Below, in pieces: positions 49,601-58,256 of a DNA stretch of 64,000 nucleotides. The notes below the pieces were generated by a model. The model saw only the letters and a list, made by a program, of their open reading frames with translations. It was not told the origin of the DNA and searched no databases. The position numbers were made by a program, and so were the translations under genes. Each line of letters starts with the position of its first letter. The first letter of the stretch is position 1. The stretch comes from Cydia pomonella (taxonomy: Eukaryota; Arthropoda; Insecta; Lepidoptera; Tortricidae), in the NCBI RefSeq assembly GCF_033807575.1, contig NC_084705.1, forward strand, positions 12,766,019-12,830,018. The letters are read 5' to 3'.

Positions 49601-52600
49601 GACTGTACGGCGCGCACCAGGTCTCGTCCTTTCAGCTGGTTGTGTGAAAGGTCTAATTCATGTAAACTTGTTTCTAGAGGAGCAAACACGTCACTGAAAG
49701 ATTACAGAAGCTGAATTAAGATTATTGAAAAAATATTATTGGTTGGTTATGATACTACTCTCTACCAGACCAGTCGCTTGCATCTAATAGTGAATGTCTT
49801 CCGAAATGGCCTTAATTTATAATAATAACTGTTTTAATAATAGGTCATCTTATATAGAAAATTAATGACTTTTCAAAATAGTTTGAAATGCCATTTAGTT
49901 ATTTACAACGATATTGCATCTCATAACAATTATAATTAGCCTTTCAAAAATCTTTTGTCGTAGAGGAGTTCTGTGTGGTGGTCCGTGGTCTTCATGAGCA
50001 GTTTCATTTCACCTAATTTAAATAGTGCTCAAAATTATTGATTTCTGGACAGAAAATTGCTATAAGTACCTATGCTTATAAAAAGTTCAGGAGTTCCCTC
50101 AATTCCTTATAGAATCCATCATCAAAATTCAAGCTTGACAAAAATGTGGCTTGAAAACCTAGCTTGCTTAGCCAACATAACGAAGAGAACAACTCTCCAA
50201 ACGTCAACTATGCGTCGTTGAGTTCCGTCCTGATTATCATCAGTAATTCCACTTCATCAAATATCACTTTTTAATTGTAAATGCTTGATTTGTTGATGAA
50301 AATACAGATATTACCGTATGTAATTTAAGACATAAGAGATCTAAGGAGTTCCCTCGTTTCCTCACGGATCCCATCATTCGGACTCAAGCTTAATAAAAAT
50401 GAGGCTTAAAAACCTAACTTGCTCAACAAACACAACCAAAATGACACATCGCCAAACGTGAACTATGCGTCATTTAAGAGTTCCGTTCTGGGCATCATCG
50501 GCAGTTCCACTTCATGAAATGTCACCTTTTTTTGATGTAAATGCTTGATATGTTGATGAAATTACAAAAATCATTATATATAATGCCTTTAAGATTTGTC
50601 ATAAATCCCATTATCAAAATGGAACTAATCTGTATGTTAATATACTTTCAATCAAAAAAGAATTTTCAAAATAGGTCGAGAGATGACGGAGTAACAGACG
50701 TAAAAAAACATAGAAACAAATTGAGGACCTACCTCCTTTTTACAAGCTTTTATTTAACTTGTCCTATTAGTATGGGTCAAATCTTGGAAGCTAAATTTGA
50801 CCCACTTCCCGATTTCCGATTGGGCTGAAAATTTGCATACCTTGAGTCGGGTGACAATGAGAAATAAGAAGCTATAAAACTAAATTATTCACAACCATAA
50901 GCTAATTCCGAGAATTCGGGGGCTAAGTTCACGAAGAGTCTTTCCACCGGCCAACGAAACATGGGCAAGCAGGGGTACGTTTCGACTACTCAAGTTAACT
51001 GTAGTAGTGCAAACGAAGTTTTAAGGACATACATTTAATTTATTTGTCAGGATTTTATAGATAGGTACTTACTCTGGCAATGATCCCAATGTTGTGTTCT
51101 TAAGGTAAATTCTAGTTATATTGGCACCTTTGAAGAAATCATGCGGTAGCTTTTCTAGTCCACAATCCATAATTATGAGATTTTGCAGATGCGAGTCTTT
51201 CAGCCAGTTTACATTATCAGGCATTGGTGCTAGCAGAATATCCTTCAATAACAAGGTAGTTAGTTTGGGAAAAGAGGCCAGTGGTGGCAGTACCACAGGT
51301 CTTTTCAGTACCCTTGTGTTTTTTTCGACTAGTCTAAGATACTTCAAAGTTGGCAGCCGCTGCAGCCAGTGACTTTGATTGTATTGCGTTTCCGTTGCAT
51401 TTACGGGCGGCAGCAGCAGGTGGGTGTTAAACAGCAATAGTGTTTCAAGTGATTTTGGTAGAAGTGTTTGAATCTCCTCCTCAAGTTCCACGCCTTCAAG
51501 CTCTAGATTTTTCAATTCTTTCAATCCATTTAGGAAATCCTTCTTAGGGCGCGTGGCTGGTTTTTCGGATAAAGCAGTTATTGTAAGCTTATTTATTACC
51601 AATCCTTTCAGATGGTAGCCTTCTAGGCGTGGTTCCGCAGGTAAGTCAGACAATGTTAGAACACAATCGTTACATGAAAATTTTATGTTAAGTGCTCCTA
51701 TTGCATCGTTGTACGATACGTTTGGAACTAAACAACCGACAATTTCTAAGGTTTTTATGTCTGTGGGCCGCGGCATTGCCGGCAAAGCAGGATCGTCGAT
51801 CGCCAGCTCGTGATCACCAGGACGGCAGTTGCAACATAACGACAATGCATTTTTCTTCATTTCCACTTTTACTTGCTGCTCGGCTGGGGTATGGAAAAAA
51901 AATTAAACTACCAAACTACTTATTTATATAATTTGTTATTTTAGGGTTCCGTACCTCAAAAGGAAAAAAAAACGACCAAGAGCATGTCTGACCATACTCA
52001 GTGCAGGGTTTCGTAGTTACCCGTAAGTCAAAATAGACTATTACAAAAACTAAAAAATTGGTTGTTATCCCATATATTATAGACCCATATCCGTTTTGAA
52101 AGACCTATCCAACGACACCCCACACTTTAGGGTTGAAGCGAAAAAACATCTACCCCACTTTTCGTGTAGGGGAGCCACCTAAAAAGAATTTTTTTTTTAG
52201 TTTTTATTTTACTTAGTTGGCGTAAATTATTTATATATTCGTACCAGCCTAACGATTACGGAGCAAAGCCGCGGACGGGCATACGGACAGACAGACAGAC
52301 GGACATGGCTAGTTGACTATGGCGCCCTAAAAATGGTCCCTTTATAGGATCACTTTGTGCTCCGTCTGTATGTTAAGACCCTTTGTCTCGGGAACGCCTG
52401 GAGGTATTAGAGTTGAAATTAAAATCATATACCTACTCAGTTCTACAGTCCCTTGAAGCTGTAAACTAAGTTAAAATAACACCTGCACTGTCTAGGCTGT
52501 CAAAATCGCTGCCAACTTATCTTGGCCTGAGTCTAGCCGGCCGGGCTGTTTGCTACATCCAGGTGCATCCCAACAAATCCGTTCGGTGAGAATACTGGAC

Positions 52601-52793
52601 CCTCCTTACCGTTATGTCCTCTTGATCCTTTGACATAGTAATAAAATGTTGTCCCAGATTGATTTGGGCGTTCTCGGCAGTTGGCGGTAGTCTTGCACTT
52701 TGGGTGCATCAGCACAGTCTCCGATTCAGACGTTCTTGCCAAGTATACTAGCACCACTACCTGGACTAGCAGCTTGTTCCATAAGTTTTTCAT
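36784..52793 (-). CDS. Toll-family receptor B (complete, 9 coding exons, 989 aa)
   Basis: Second Toll receptor. The model joins 52793-52610, 51883-51073, 49693-49521, 43772-43636, 41679-41521, 40608-40407, 39978-39752, 38185-38021 and 37695-36784. Every junction has GT-AG and matching phases (1,2,1,0,0,1,0,0), giving 2970 nt. It starts MKNLWNKLLVQVVVLVYLA, a signal peptide, followed by a cysteine-rich N-cap (KCKTTANC, then LCCNC), divergent LRRs, LRRCT 1 (SLACDC), LRRNT (CPKGCSC), a short LRR, LRRCT 2 (NPLACEC to KLC), a membrane helix (about 712-736) and a TIR domain. TIR motifs are HDVFISYSHKD (about 768), RDWLPGES (about 801-808) and FW (about 890-891). A 98-residue proline- and serine-rich tail follows. 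The likely role is the same as for Toll A. It is a paralogue with AT-rich codons and long, repeat-filled introns. Confidence 0.93.
38021..38185 (-). CDS. Toll B exon 8: last LRR and start of LRRCT 2
   Basis: 165 nt, phase 0 at both ends. It reads ILDVRNNSIAHITSSAAEKL and GGNPLACECEDEYAIATLQ. The donor is GTATAT after QRAK. The open frame runs 37 codons further, but only splicing here gives the normal spacing (21 residues) from C-x-C to the third LRRCT cysteine in exon 9. Confidence 0.83.
38418..38552. repeat. Palindromic derivative of repeat family 2, in Toll B intron 7
   Basis: The 5' end of family 2 (AGCGGCCAAGTGCGAGTCGG) is followed after about 75 nt by its exact inverse (CGACTCGCACTTGGCCGCT). 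The arms are about 30 nt. Confidence 0.8.
38560..38774 (+). repeat. Repeat related to family 2, 3' part
   Basis: Ends with GACAGACGGACAGACGGACA and GGTACGGAACCCTAAAAATG. It shares the 3' logic of family 2 but differs in its body. It abuts the palindromic copy. Confidence 0.6.
38822..39020 (+). repeat. Dispersed repeat family 7, copy in Toll B intron 7
   Basis: TCGGTGGCAAACAAGCATAC to CACTATGAGTAGGGTCTAGT. Truncated at the 3' end relative to 27464-27840. Confidence 0.75.
39218..39480 (-). repeat. tRNA-headed SINE, copy 3, in Toll B intron 7
   Basis: Same family, lying in the same sense as Toll B transcription. The B-box region is intact (GGGTTCAAATCC). Confidence 0.75.
39752..39978 (-). CDS. 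Toll B exon 7: LRRNT and linker
   Basis: 227 nt, with acceptor CTTTGCAG and donor GTTAGT. It encodes GCSCAKRQPDNATVVRCAGP, then LNLLELHAPNNKITNIDKED and PDTLR. It is visibly more GC-rich than the other Toll B exons. Confidence 0.87.
40407..40608 (-). CDS. Toll B exon 6: LRRCT 1 and start of LRRNT
   Basis: 202 nt, with acceptor CGTTTCAG and donor GTATTA in phase 1. It encodes RVQVKLILNSLACDCNAYWL, then the two closing cysteines (VNCTT, LTCSY) and CPKG. The next exon supplies CSC, completing the LRRNT motif CPKGCSC across the intron. Confidence 0.88.
40797..41222 (+). pseudogene. Reverse-transcriptase C-terminal fragment of a non-LTR retrotransposon, in Toll B intron 5
   Basis: Open for about 141 codons. 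It includes ERKVLRKILGPVR, HRLRWLGHLFRMGEDRAVK, GRPTGRRPIGRPRYRWCDV and ALDRNRWRSVVSEAK. This is the familiar C-terminal region of LINE ORF2 proteins, after the RT core. No RT core or endonuclease is present; the copy is 5'-truncated. It lies antisense to Toll B. Confidence 0.85.
41521..41679 (-). CDS. Toll B exon 5: short spacer before LRRCT 1
   Basis: 159 nt (53 codons), phase 0 at both ends, with acceptor TTTATTACAG and donor GTAAAG. It reads YSNLKMKRAENKPVILSMKN, an asparagine-rich run, then DFNECRNESLSQNGGTRK. It corresponds to the Toll A segment between FEFLE and its LRRCT 1. Skipping it would also keep the frame, so its inclusion rests on good splice sites, an open frame and the match to Toll A. 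Confidence 0.72.
41771..41892 (-). repeat. Dispersed repeat family 7, inverted fragment in Toll B intron 4
   Basis: Carries the complement of the family head (GGCGGGCCGTATACTTGTTT then GCCACCG). It ends at an A-rich run on the plus strand. Confidence 0.7.
41910..41932 (+). repeat. (CAGTT)n microsatellite
   Basis: Four CAGTT units followed by TCTTTATTGGCAAAAAAAT, which looks like an inverted LINE 3' end. In Toll B intron 4. Confidence 0.75.
42651..43070 (+). repeat. tRNA-headed SINE split by a LINE tail, in Toll B intron 4
   Basis: The SINE head is at 42651-42756 (GGGTTCAAATCCTGGTAA, then GTTCCTGAGCTATGGATG). Its 3' part, with CTTGGTCGATTTGTGTAAG, resumes at about 43010. A non-LTR retrotransposon 3' fragment occupies about 42757-43009. 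Confidence 0.65.
42757..43009 (+). pseudogene. Non-LTR retrotransposon 3' fragment, copy 1
   Basis: The translation includes DPWGPSTHKVFAEIAKRLVD then VTGDRRAGGFLA, after which a frameshift breaks the frame. It resembles the C-terminal tail of reverse-transcriptase ORFs of lepidopteran LINEs. A near copy is at 45805-46065. Confidence 0.6.
43340..43609. mobile_element. MITE family 4, copy 2, at the 5' end of Toll B intron 4
   Basis: Ends CGGCCCGATTCGAAGAATGA and TCATTCTTCGAATCGGGCCG form near-perfect 20-bp inverted repeats. The element ends 26 nt from the exon 4 donor GT. The interior is collinear with the 11230 copy. Confidence 0.85.
43636..43772 (-). CDS. Toll B exon 4: LRR
   Basis: 137 nt, with acceptor ACTTCAG and donor GTAAGT in phase 0 after IKFLW. 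It encodes LPKNLRRLELRNTNATRIC and LTEIFLDKNNIKFLW. The exon end matches Toll A exon 2 (FEFLE). A palindromic MITE ends about 25 nt inside the next intron. Confidence 0.87.
45600..45659. repeat. Perfect 27-bp palindrome with 6-nt loop, in Toll B intron 3
   Basis: The left arm AAATTGTTATTTATTGAAGA plus GTGTTAA is exactly complementary to the right arm. The loop is CGTATA. Confidence 0.9.
45689..45769 (+). repeat. 3' fragment of repeat family 2
   Basis: GTGACATAATCGGACAGACA to TTTGGCTACGGAACCCTAA. It follows a perfect palindrome at 45600-45659. Confidence 0.75.
45805..46065 (+). pseudogene. Non-LTR retrotransposon 3' fragment, copy 2
   Basis: Same sequence as the fragment at 42757 (GCGAAGCGTCTGGTTGACGT and downstream GCCTATTTTAGAT), in the same orientation. 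It carries an extra insertion with an in-frame TAG near 45927. It lies in Toll B intron 3. Confidence 0.6.
46787..47038 (+). pseudogene. Unidentified cysteine-containing open segment
   Basis: After ATTATTGCAG (a good acceptor) the frame reads IRIQNCSIYDLLSRAIAEKV, then LTINCQKIPCNTATCLL, ending at TAA. The C-x4-C-x4-C pattern vaguely recalls extracellular proteins such as integrin alpha chains, but that is weak. A splice at GCAC/GTGAAC (phase 1) would join the exon at 47733 in frame. Confidence 0.2.
47733..48037 (+). CDS. Unidentified plus-strand 3' terminal exon (about 101 codons)
   Basis: A pyrimidine-rich stretch and TTTTAG at 47727-47732 look like an acceptor. The frame then runs open to a TGA at 48035-48037 and an AATAAA follows at about 48053. 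The protein is polar with no domain I recognise; segments include LKFRGLRVDLLTHVMPPRSD and LDYDLMKDMFKGRGRLLLDA. It lies in Toll B intron 3 on the opposite strand, inside the candidate transposon. It could be the last exon of a nested gene, a transposon gene or chance. Confidence 0.35.
48017..48620 (+). repeat. Tandem duplication interrupted by a retroposon tail
   Basis: TACTAAAGTAACGAA and the downstream GATATTCGTTATTTCTTGAA occur at 48017-48147 and again at 48257-48620. The second copy carries about 230 nt of inserted DNA (48300-48530) with ACATTTATTCAGCAAATAGG and long A runs. Confidence 0.7.
49521..49693 (-). CDS. Toll B exon 3: two LRRs
   Basis: 173 nt, with acceptor CTTTCAG and donor GTAAGT. 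It reads DDVFAPLETSLHELDLSHNQ and then LKILKVNNNPLGSL, so the LRR pattern runs straight on from exon 2. It ends in phase 1. No ORF of 60 codons marks it, because its open stretch is only 57 codons. Confidence 0.88.
50085..50580 (+). repeat. Diverged tandem duplication, period about 248 bp, in Toll B intron 2
   Basis: AGGAGTTCCCTC, then AACTATGCGTC, GTTCCACTTCAT and TAAATGCTTGAT, repeat in the same order in both halves. Confidence 0.75.
51073..51883 (-). CDS. Toll B exon 2: N-cap cysteines and LRRs
   Basis: 811 nt. The acceptor is ACCCCAG; the first two bases complete an alanine codon with exon 1. It encodes EQQVKVEMKKNALSLCCNC, then spaced, divergent LRRs such as LKYLRLVEKNTRVL and LTTLLLKDILLAPMP. 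The donor GTAAGT is in phase 2 after GSLP, the same LRR position and phase as Toll A intron 1. Confidence 0.9.
51943..52335. repeat. Two family-2-like fragments, head to head, in Toll B intron 1
   Basis: A short inverted 3' end (TAGGGTTCCGTACCTCAAAA) is joined to a plus-strand copy with GACCATACTCAGTGCAGGG, CACCCCACACTTTAGGG and GACAGACAGACAGACGGACA. Confidence 0.6.
52470..52537. repeat. MITE family 1, half copy in Toll B intron 1
   Basis: Only the right half is present (TAAAATAACACCTGCACTG to CTTATCTTGGCCTGAGTCTA). It ends about 70 nt from the exon 1 donor. Confidence 0.6.
52610..52793 (-). CDS. Toll B exon 1: signal peptide and start of N-cap
   Basis: 184 nt, ending in phase 1 at a GTAAGG donor after SRGHN. 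The ATG at 52793 is chosen because a hydrophobic signal sequence follows and the in-frame codons upstream have no ATG. Reading past the donor gives a non-Toll tail and a stop at 52533. Confidence 0.82.
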
Positions 52794-52835
52794 CGCGATG
52801 CACACAGATCAAACATGGCATCGATAATAATCACA

Positions 52836-52841
52836 TTTATA
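52836..52841 (-). promoter_or_regulatory. Possible TATA element of Toll B
   Basis: TATAAA on the minus strand, about 43-48 nt upstream of the Toll B ATG. If used, the leader would be only about 20 nt. The surrounding DNA is AT-rich, so a chance match is quite possible. Confidence 0.25.
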
Positions 52842-53199
52842 GTGTCACATTATAGTAATAATTATAGTTGTATAGAAATATATATAATAAAATTGCACGT
52901 TTTCCTGTTGAAGTCGCGTTGATTATAGTTTGTTTGCGGTTTCACTTAACAGAGCGGCAGCGACTAGCCCCTACAGATCTTGCAATAATACTGATTATAA
53001 TGTCAATGTCACCAATCGGGTTAAGCCGGAGCGCACCTTACAAGAGTCAAAGGAATTTGATACTTGGGCATACTAGTTACATTACTAAAATGAAAGAAGA
53101 CTATGAAGTTTAAATACTTACATTAAAGATTCCACATTCTTTGACACATGATTTATTCTGGTAAGATTCACATCACTATCAACACCTTATAAAAATACC

Positions 53200-53390
53200 A
53201 AGCCCCCGCCGCGTCGGTCTGTTTGTACGTATGTATGTTCGCAATAAACTCAAAAACTACTTAACGGATTTTCATACGGTTTTCACCTATCAATAGAGTG
53301 ATTCTAGAGAAAGGTTTAGGTATGCAATTGGTTAGGGGTTTTTTGTAAACCGTGCGTAGCCGGGGCGGGTCACTAGTTCCTTAATAAAAT
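53200..53390 (+). repeat. Dispersed repeat fragment
   Basis: CTCAAAAACTACTTAACGGA, TTTTCACCTATCAATAGAG and GTAGCCGGGGCGGGTCACTA are phrases of a very common lepidopteran repeat (recognised from memory). Confidence 0.5.
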
Positions 53391-53429
53391 GAATGAGTTT
53401 ACAAATAAAGGTTTTAAGTTAAAAAAAAA

Positions 53430-53505
53430 TACACCGTTTTCACGACTCCGGGATACTAACTTCCAGCCTTTGCTCTAACAACTGAGCTACCGAGATTTAC
53501 CCCAT
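53430..53505 (-). repeat. tRNA-like SINE head (decayed)
   Basis: The minus strand reads CTCGGTAGCTCAGTTGTTAG AGC, an A box like that of a tRNA, followed by a degenerate B-box region. The cloverleaf cannot close, so this is not a tRNA gene. Confidence 0.4.
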
Positions 53506-54050
53506 GACAGCATTCACCGTCTAATAAGAATTTCCATCATTTTCTTCATATAGGCCTTAGGCGCAATCCGCCAAGCAACATCTACCGTAAGAGTTACTTC
53601 TTATGAGGGTTAAGTATACCACGTGATCGTCCATACAAAAAGATACGTTTTTCCACTTCTAAATATTTTCCATTTTCCATGATTTTTAGTATGTTATTAA
53701 CACAATAAAAAAGTAGTTATATAGGTTTTTTCTTTTTTTGTAATTCTCAATCAAAAATATTTTATTTTTTCGAAAAAGCTAAACCTATAACCCTAGAATA
53801 TATTATGCTGAAGCGATCGACATCAAAATCAAAGTGATTTGTTAAGATTTAGTTAGTGGAAAACGTTTTCTCCCGAAATGGAATTTCCTAGAAGAATAAC
53901 CGTTACTAAATAAATAAGATACCGTTATTAAATAAATAAGATTCGAAAAGCTATTCTTCCCTCTTAAACGGCTACCGTAGTTCCGAATCATTCAGAAGAT
54001 TGTAATGTTTAGGGTAAGTTTGTTTGGGTATTTAATTACTTACAAAATAT

Positions 54051-54096
<46 letters not shown>
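54051..54096 (+). repeat. (AG)n microsatellite
   Basis: About 23 uninterrupted AG units. The serine-leucine ORF on the other strand is an artefact of it. Confidence 0.95.
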
Positions 54097-54100
<4 letters not shown>

Positions 54101-54211
54101 TTTGCATACCAATATATTTATCCTTCACCCGTTGAAAATTCAACCCACGTGTAATTTTCCCCAAAACTGAGGGCCTACCGCGAATACCATTATCGACCCA
54201 TGATGCGAGGG

Positions 54212-54330
54212 GGCCCACTGATTAACAGTCCGCCGGACTGTATCGGCCTGTCAGTGGTTCGGAACTGTTAACTTTTTGTTCTAACTGACAAGCCGATACC
54301 GTCCGGCGGACTGTTAATCAGTGGGCTCCT
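54212..54330. repeat. MITE family 9 (119-bp hairpin)
   Basis: CCCACTGATTAACAGTCCGC with CGGACTG pairs with CAGTCCGCCGG's complement and GGACTGTTAATCAGTGGGC at the right. The inner ATCGGCCTGTCAG/CTGACAAGCCGAT also pair. Confidence 0.8.
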
Positions 54331-54765
54331 TTACGTTTCACTAATTCATTTTACTTACCGACAAGTGCTTACGCCCTACGCTGTTGACCTAGAGGCTATT
54401 ATTATTTAATCCGCACGAAAACAGTACTTGTCGGTCTGCACTCCAGGCAATCCACGAGCGCCGTTGTCTTGTATAAAAAACTTCTCGTAAAGCCACAGCC
54501 TAGTGCGTGCGGTCATGAATCGATATTGTTTAGTTGTTGTTTTTTCTGATAAAGCCCAGATATTTTAAATATTGTCGTGTGTAAATTTATGTGTATTTTT
54601 AACATAGCGACAATAAATTAATGTTGGTTAAGAAAAAAGTTAAATTGAAAAGACTTACCACCAGTTGTAAATAGGCATATCACTATTCGCAATCCCTAGA
54701 CATTTAATTAGGTAGTTGTTTACTTAAAAACACAGACAGGCAACAACACACAAACAACAAAAAAC

Positions 54766-54880
54766 AGGTTGAAGACTGGCGAAAAACTGCACAGGACCGG
54801 GATCAGTGGCGAGCAGTAGTGTTGGAGGCCAAGACACACTTTGGGTCGCTGCGCCAGAGGAGTAAGTAAGTAAGTTTACT
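54766..54880 (+). pseudogene. LINE ORF2 extreme C-terminal fragment
   Basis: Encodes VEDWRKTAQDRDQWRAVVLE and AKTHFGSLRQRSK, then TAA. A (TAAG)n microsatellite tail follows, typical of a dead-on-arrival LINE 3' end. Same protein region as 40797-41222 but a different lineage. Confidence 0.75.
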
Positions 54881-55102
54881 TAAAATTTGCTTTGGCATGC
54901 GAGTGACCGTCTTTGCGGACGAAGTTCGGCAGCCAAAAGGTTAATAAAACTATATTATGTAGTCTGATTTGCTTGCTTTATTTGGATAGGAATAAACTTT
55001 TTGACCTTCGAGCTATAAGTGTACCTAACCTAATTATGCCCGAACTTCAGAAATCATACTCGGTTTGGATGTCAAGATAGCTTTATCAAAGGATTTAAAT
55101 TA

Positions 55103-55404
55103 GCCATATCCACTCGGCCACCACCGCTTCCGTCCGTCCGACTTTCAATCCGGAGGTCGCGGGTTCAAATCCTGGCTCGTACCAATGAGTTTTTCGGAAC
55201 TTATGTACGAAATATCATTTGATATTTACCACTAGCTTTTCGGTGAAGGAAAACATCGTGAGGAAACCTGTATACATCTGCGAAGAAATTCAAAGGTGTA
55301 TGTGAAGTCCCCAATCCGCATTGGGCTAGCGTGGGGACTATAGCCCGAGCCCTCTCGCACATGAGAGGAGGCCTGTGCCCAGCAGTGGGACGTGTATAGG
55401 CGTT
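55103..55404 (+). repeat. tRNA-derived SINE with LINE-like body
   Basis: The head has GGTCGCGGGTTCAAATCCTG (B box). The body has TTTCGGTGAAGGAAAACATC GTGAGGAAACC and ends CCCAGCAGTGGGACGT. It is a very widespread lepidopteran SINE by its wording. Confidence 0.7.
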
Positions 55405-57737
55405 ACAAACTTGTATATTTTATGTTGTAACTAATAAATATTTACTAGCTAAATCACAGTAGATGAGGCTCTGTTACTTCGTAAGTAGCTAAAATTATCT
55501 AAAAGGATATACAAAACGCGTGCAGTAGTCGGACTTTATTAGTTAAATGTTTAAGTCTGCCTGGGAGCGCAGGTCAAACTCAGAATTGGGAAAAAGCCTA
55601 ATATTTTTTTTTTCAGGATAGACTGTAGTATGTGTTTTTGAGTGTTTCGAATACTTCGTTTGTCTGCAAAAAAATCTAAACTATTATTGCATCGCCAAAC
55701 ATAAATCACTTTTAAGCTGGGGCCTTATTCGAGATGCACAACTGTCAAATTTCGCGTCCACATCAAATCAACACTTGATTCTATCGCATGTTGATTGTAT
55801 CAAGTGTTGATTCTATCAACTGTGGATATTATCATTTGGAACAATCAAAACTCATTCATAGAAAAAATAATCAAACAAAAATCAACTTTGTTTATTACTA
55901 CTATATAGTTTGAAATGGCTCTGAACTCGAAGTGGTTCGGTTTGATTTGATTGTCACCTGACTGTGGATTGCTAATGTCAAATTTTGACAAGTGTTGATT
56001 TTATTGCTAGACTTTTTTGTCCATGGGCTTGGGCACCATCTTGGATTTTTTGACGTACGACAGGGAATACCCTTCCTTTCCTACAATATATGGCATAGAG
56101 TAAAGCGTCTTTTTTTTTAAACATAAGTTTACAGGAATCAGCGACATCTTGTATTCGATAGGATAAGTAATGCGCTATGAACAATGCGGCGGCGAGTAGT
56201 GAAACTGTACCTGACAACGTCAATCAATTAAAAAGTGACTATTGACATGCGGTCTTTTTGTTGAACCCACACCTACACGTCGAATAATGCTCGCTCCACA
56301 TATTCTCCTATAAACGCTCAAAATTGTAAAAAAAATTGATGCAATTTACTCCGCACCCAGTCTCAAGTTGCTTCTAAACCACGTTCACGAACCAAGTTGT
56401 AACCTAACACATCTGTAAATATAAGGCATATGATTTAGAGATAAAGTCCGTTTTTTTTTAAATTACGAGATGGTTCATGAATAACCTTTATTACTATAAA
56501 AATAATACTTCATTTGTCATAAAAAAATTCTGTATTGCGCTATTACATAATGCATAAAATTGATATAAAGATAGGTACCATAGTAGCTCGCTCACTTGGT
56601 CTATCAACAACTATTTTAATGCTCTTTGTACTCGTATACGCGACCCCATTGTATGTACAGTCGCCATCAGATATATCGGAACGCATGTATGAGATATCAA
56701 ATTATTAAGATAAGACCTACTGTACTGTCTATATTACTTACCAAGACCTAAGTACCTATTATTTATATGTACCTACACAAAGAGAATTCCTATGTTAAAA
56801 GGAGATTAAATACATATTTTGTTATTCAACTACAAATAAAATAAAATTTATCTTTTTCAGTTAACACATTTTTTTACCGATTTCTTTAATAAAATAAAAC
56901 ATTAAAGTATTATGTGACTATATTTCATTGTCTTCGGTGTAGATTATTTACTGATGTTCCAATTTCCTGTATCAGTTTGGTACCAGGAAATATAAAAACT
57001 ACACCTCTTCAAAAACTTTGCTGGTAGTTCGACATCTGTAAGTTTAAATATAAAACATGATAAAAACACTTAAGTCAAAAACGTATACATAAAATATTTG
57101 CCCTATATTCTGGTCGCTCGGTAGGGTGCCCAGAAGGCTGGGTGCATTTCCGCGCTGGTTAACAATGCTGATCCTCTGGTCACCAGAAGCCTATATAAGG
57201 CGCTCTCATAGAGCCACGCTAGTGCCCTAGAGTTTCAAATTCAACCCCAAGTGCCACAAATATGTAGTTAAGGGTTTCAATTCTGGATCAAGAACATGGA
57301 ATACTATTCGCTAGTAAGGCCATAGGTATTAGAAAAAAATAATAGTAGGAGACGGCCGTGGTCATGGTAGGTGGTACAGGTGGGCCAGGCAAGCTCTGAA
57401 ATTATACACCTATTTTACTATAACTTTGTTCACCTGTGTATATTTACTGTTTCCATGATAATCATTTTTAATATGTAGCCCGTGTAATCGGGCTGTATAA
57501 TTGGTCTCATATTTTTTAACACAAAATCATAATTTTAATTCAATAATTAATGGTGTTTTACATATTAATCATTAATTTACCTATTTTGCAAAATTTTCTT
57601 GCATATAATAATATTGTTTACTTCAATTGACGTGTTTATTATTTTCGTTACTATGTCAACGTTAATACTTCAAAAATTATAACGTGAAGGTTGAGTCCGC
57701 AGTACAGTTACAGTTTACGTACATAGTGGCATTAGCA
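55405..57737. other. Intergenic, no gene seen
   Basis: 55721-56290 has repeated TCAACACTTGAT/ATCAAGTGTTGAT palindromes and may be a decayed MITE. A fragment with ACAGTCGCCATCAGATATAT at 56657 looks like another MITE end. The rest is AT-rich and empty. Confidence 0.4.
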
Positions 57738-58256
57738 CAGTCGGATTAGGACCAAACTCGAAATGTCTGAACAGTCATGAAATTTGGTATGTATATACGC
57801 CCCTTAAAGGCCCCTTTTTCATGCCCACACCATTTGACATTTGGGGACCTCGAGGAACCGCAGCCATCTTGGAAAATGTGGAACATCCAGGAGAAATTCG
57901 CGTTTTACTCTAAATCTACGTTCTTTATTCAATAATCGTGTAAGGCAACATTCAAGCTTATAAAATTCTACATAAAATAGTTTGAGACATCTTTGCGAAA
58001 AAAAATGATCTTGCTTTAAAAAATACTTGCTAAACCCAGATTTAGCCCTTATACCCTTTCATGGGATATTCTCTTAATAGGAAACTTGGAAGAATAAAAA
58101 TTCCACTTTTAACTATACATTTGTACATAATCTACCCCAATATCAATATTTTACTTGACTGCAACTTAACCAGAAAGTAGGGTTATGGGTATAAGTACTG
58201 AGGATTCAGGACACCCTGTAGCTTAGGATACTGGACGGATTTTTTAAATGACGTAT
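57738..58256 (+). repeat. Left outer arm of giant foldback
   Basis: About 0.5 kb, collinear in inverted order with 63062-63546 with scattered mismatches and small indels. The inner limit is near AAATGACGTATTATT. Confidence 0.85.

Noticed and set aside
52533..52609. Continuation of the Toll B exon 1 frame
   Set aside because: It lies past a GTAAGG donor, and the spliced frame joins exon 2 exactly in phase.
53430..53505. tRNA gene
   Set aside because: Only A-box-like sequence is convincing; stems do not close and it sits in repeat DNA.
54036..54218. 60-codon Ser-Leu ORF
   Set aside because: It is a translation of the (AG)n microsatellite.
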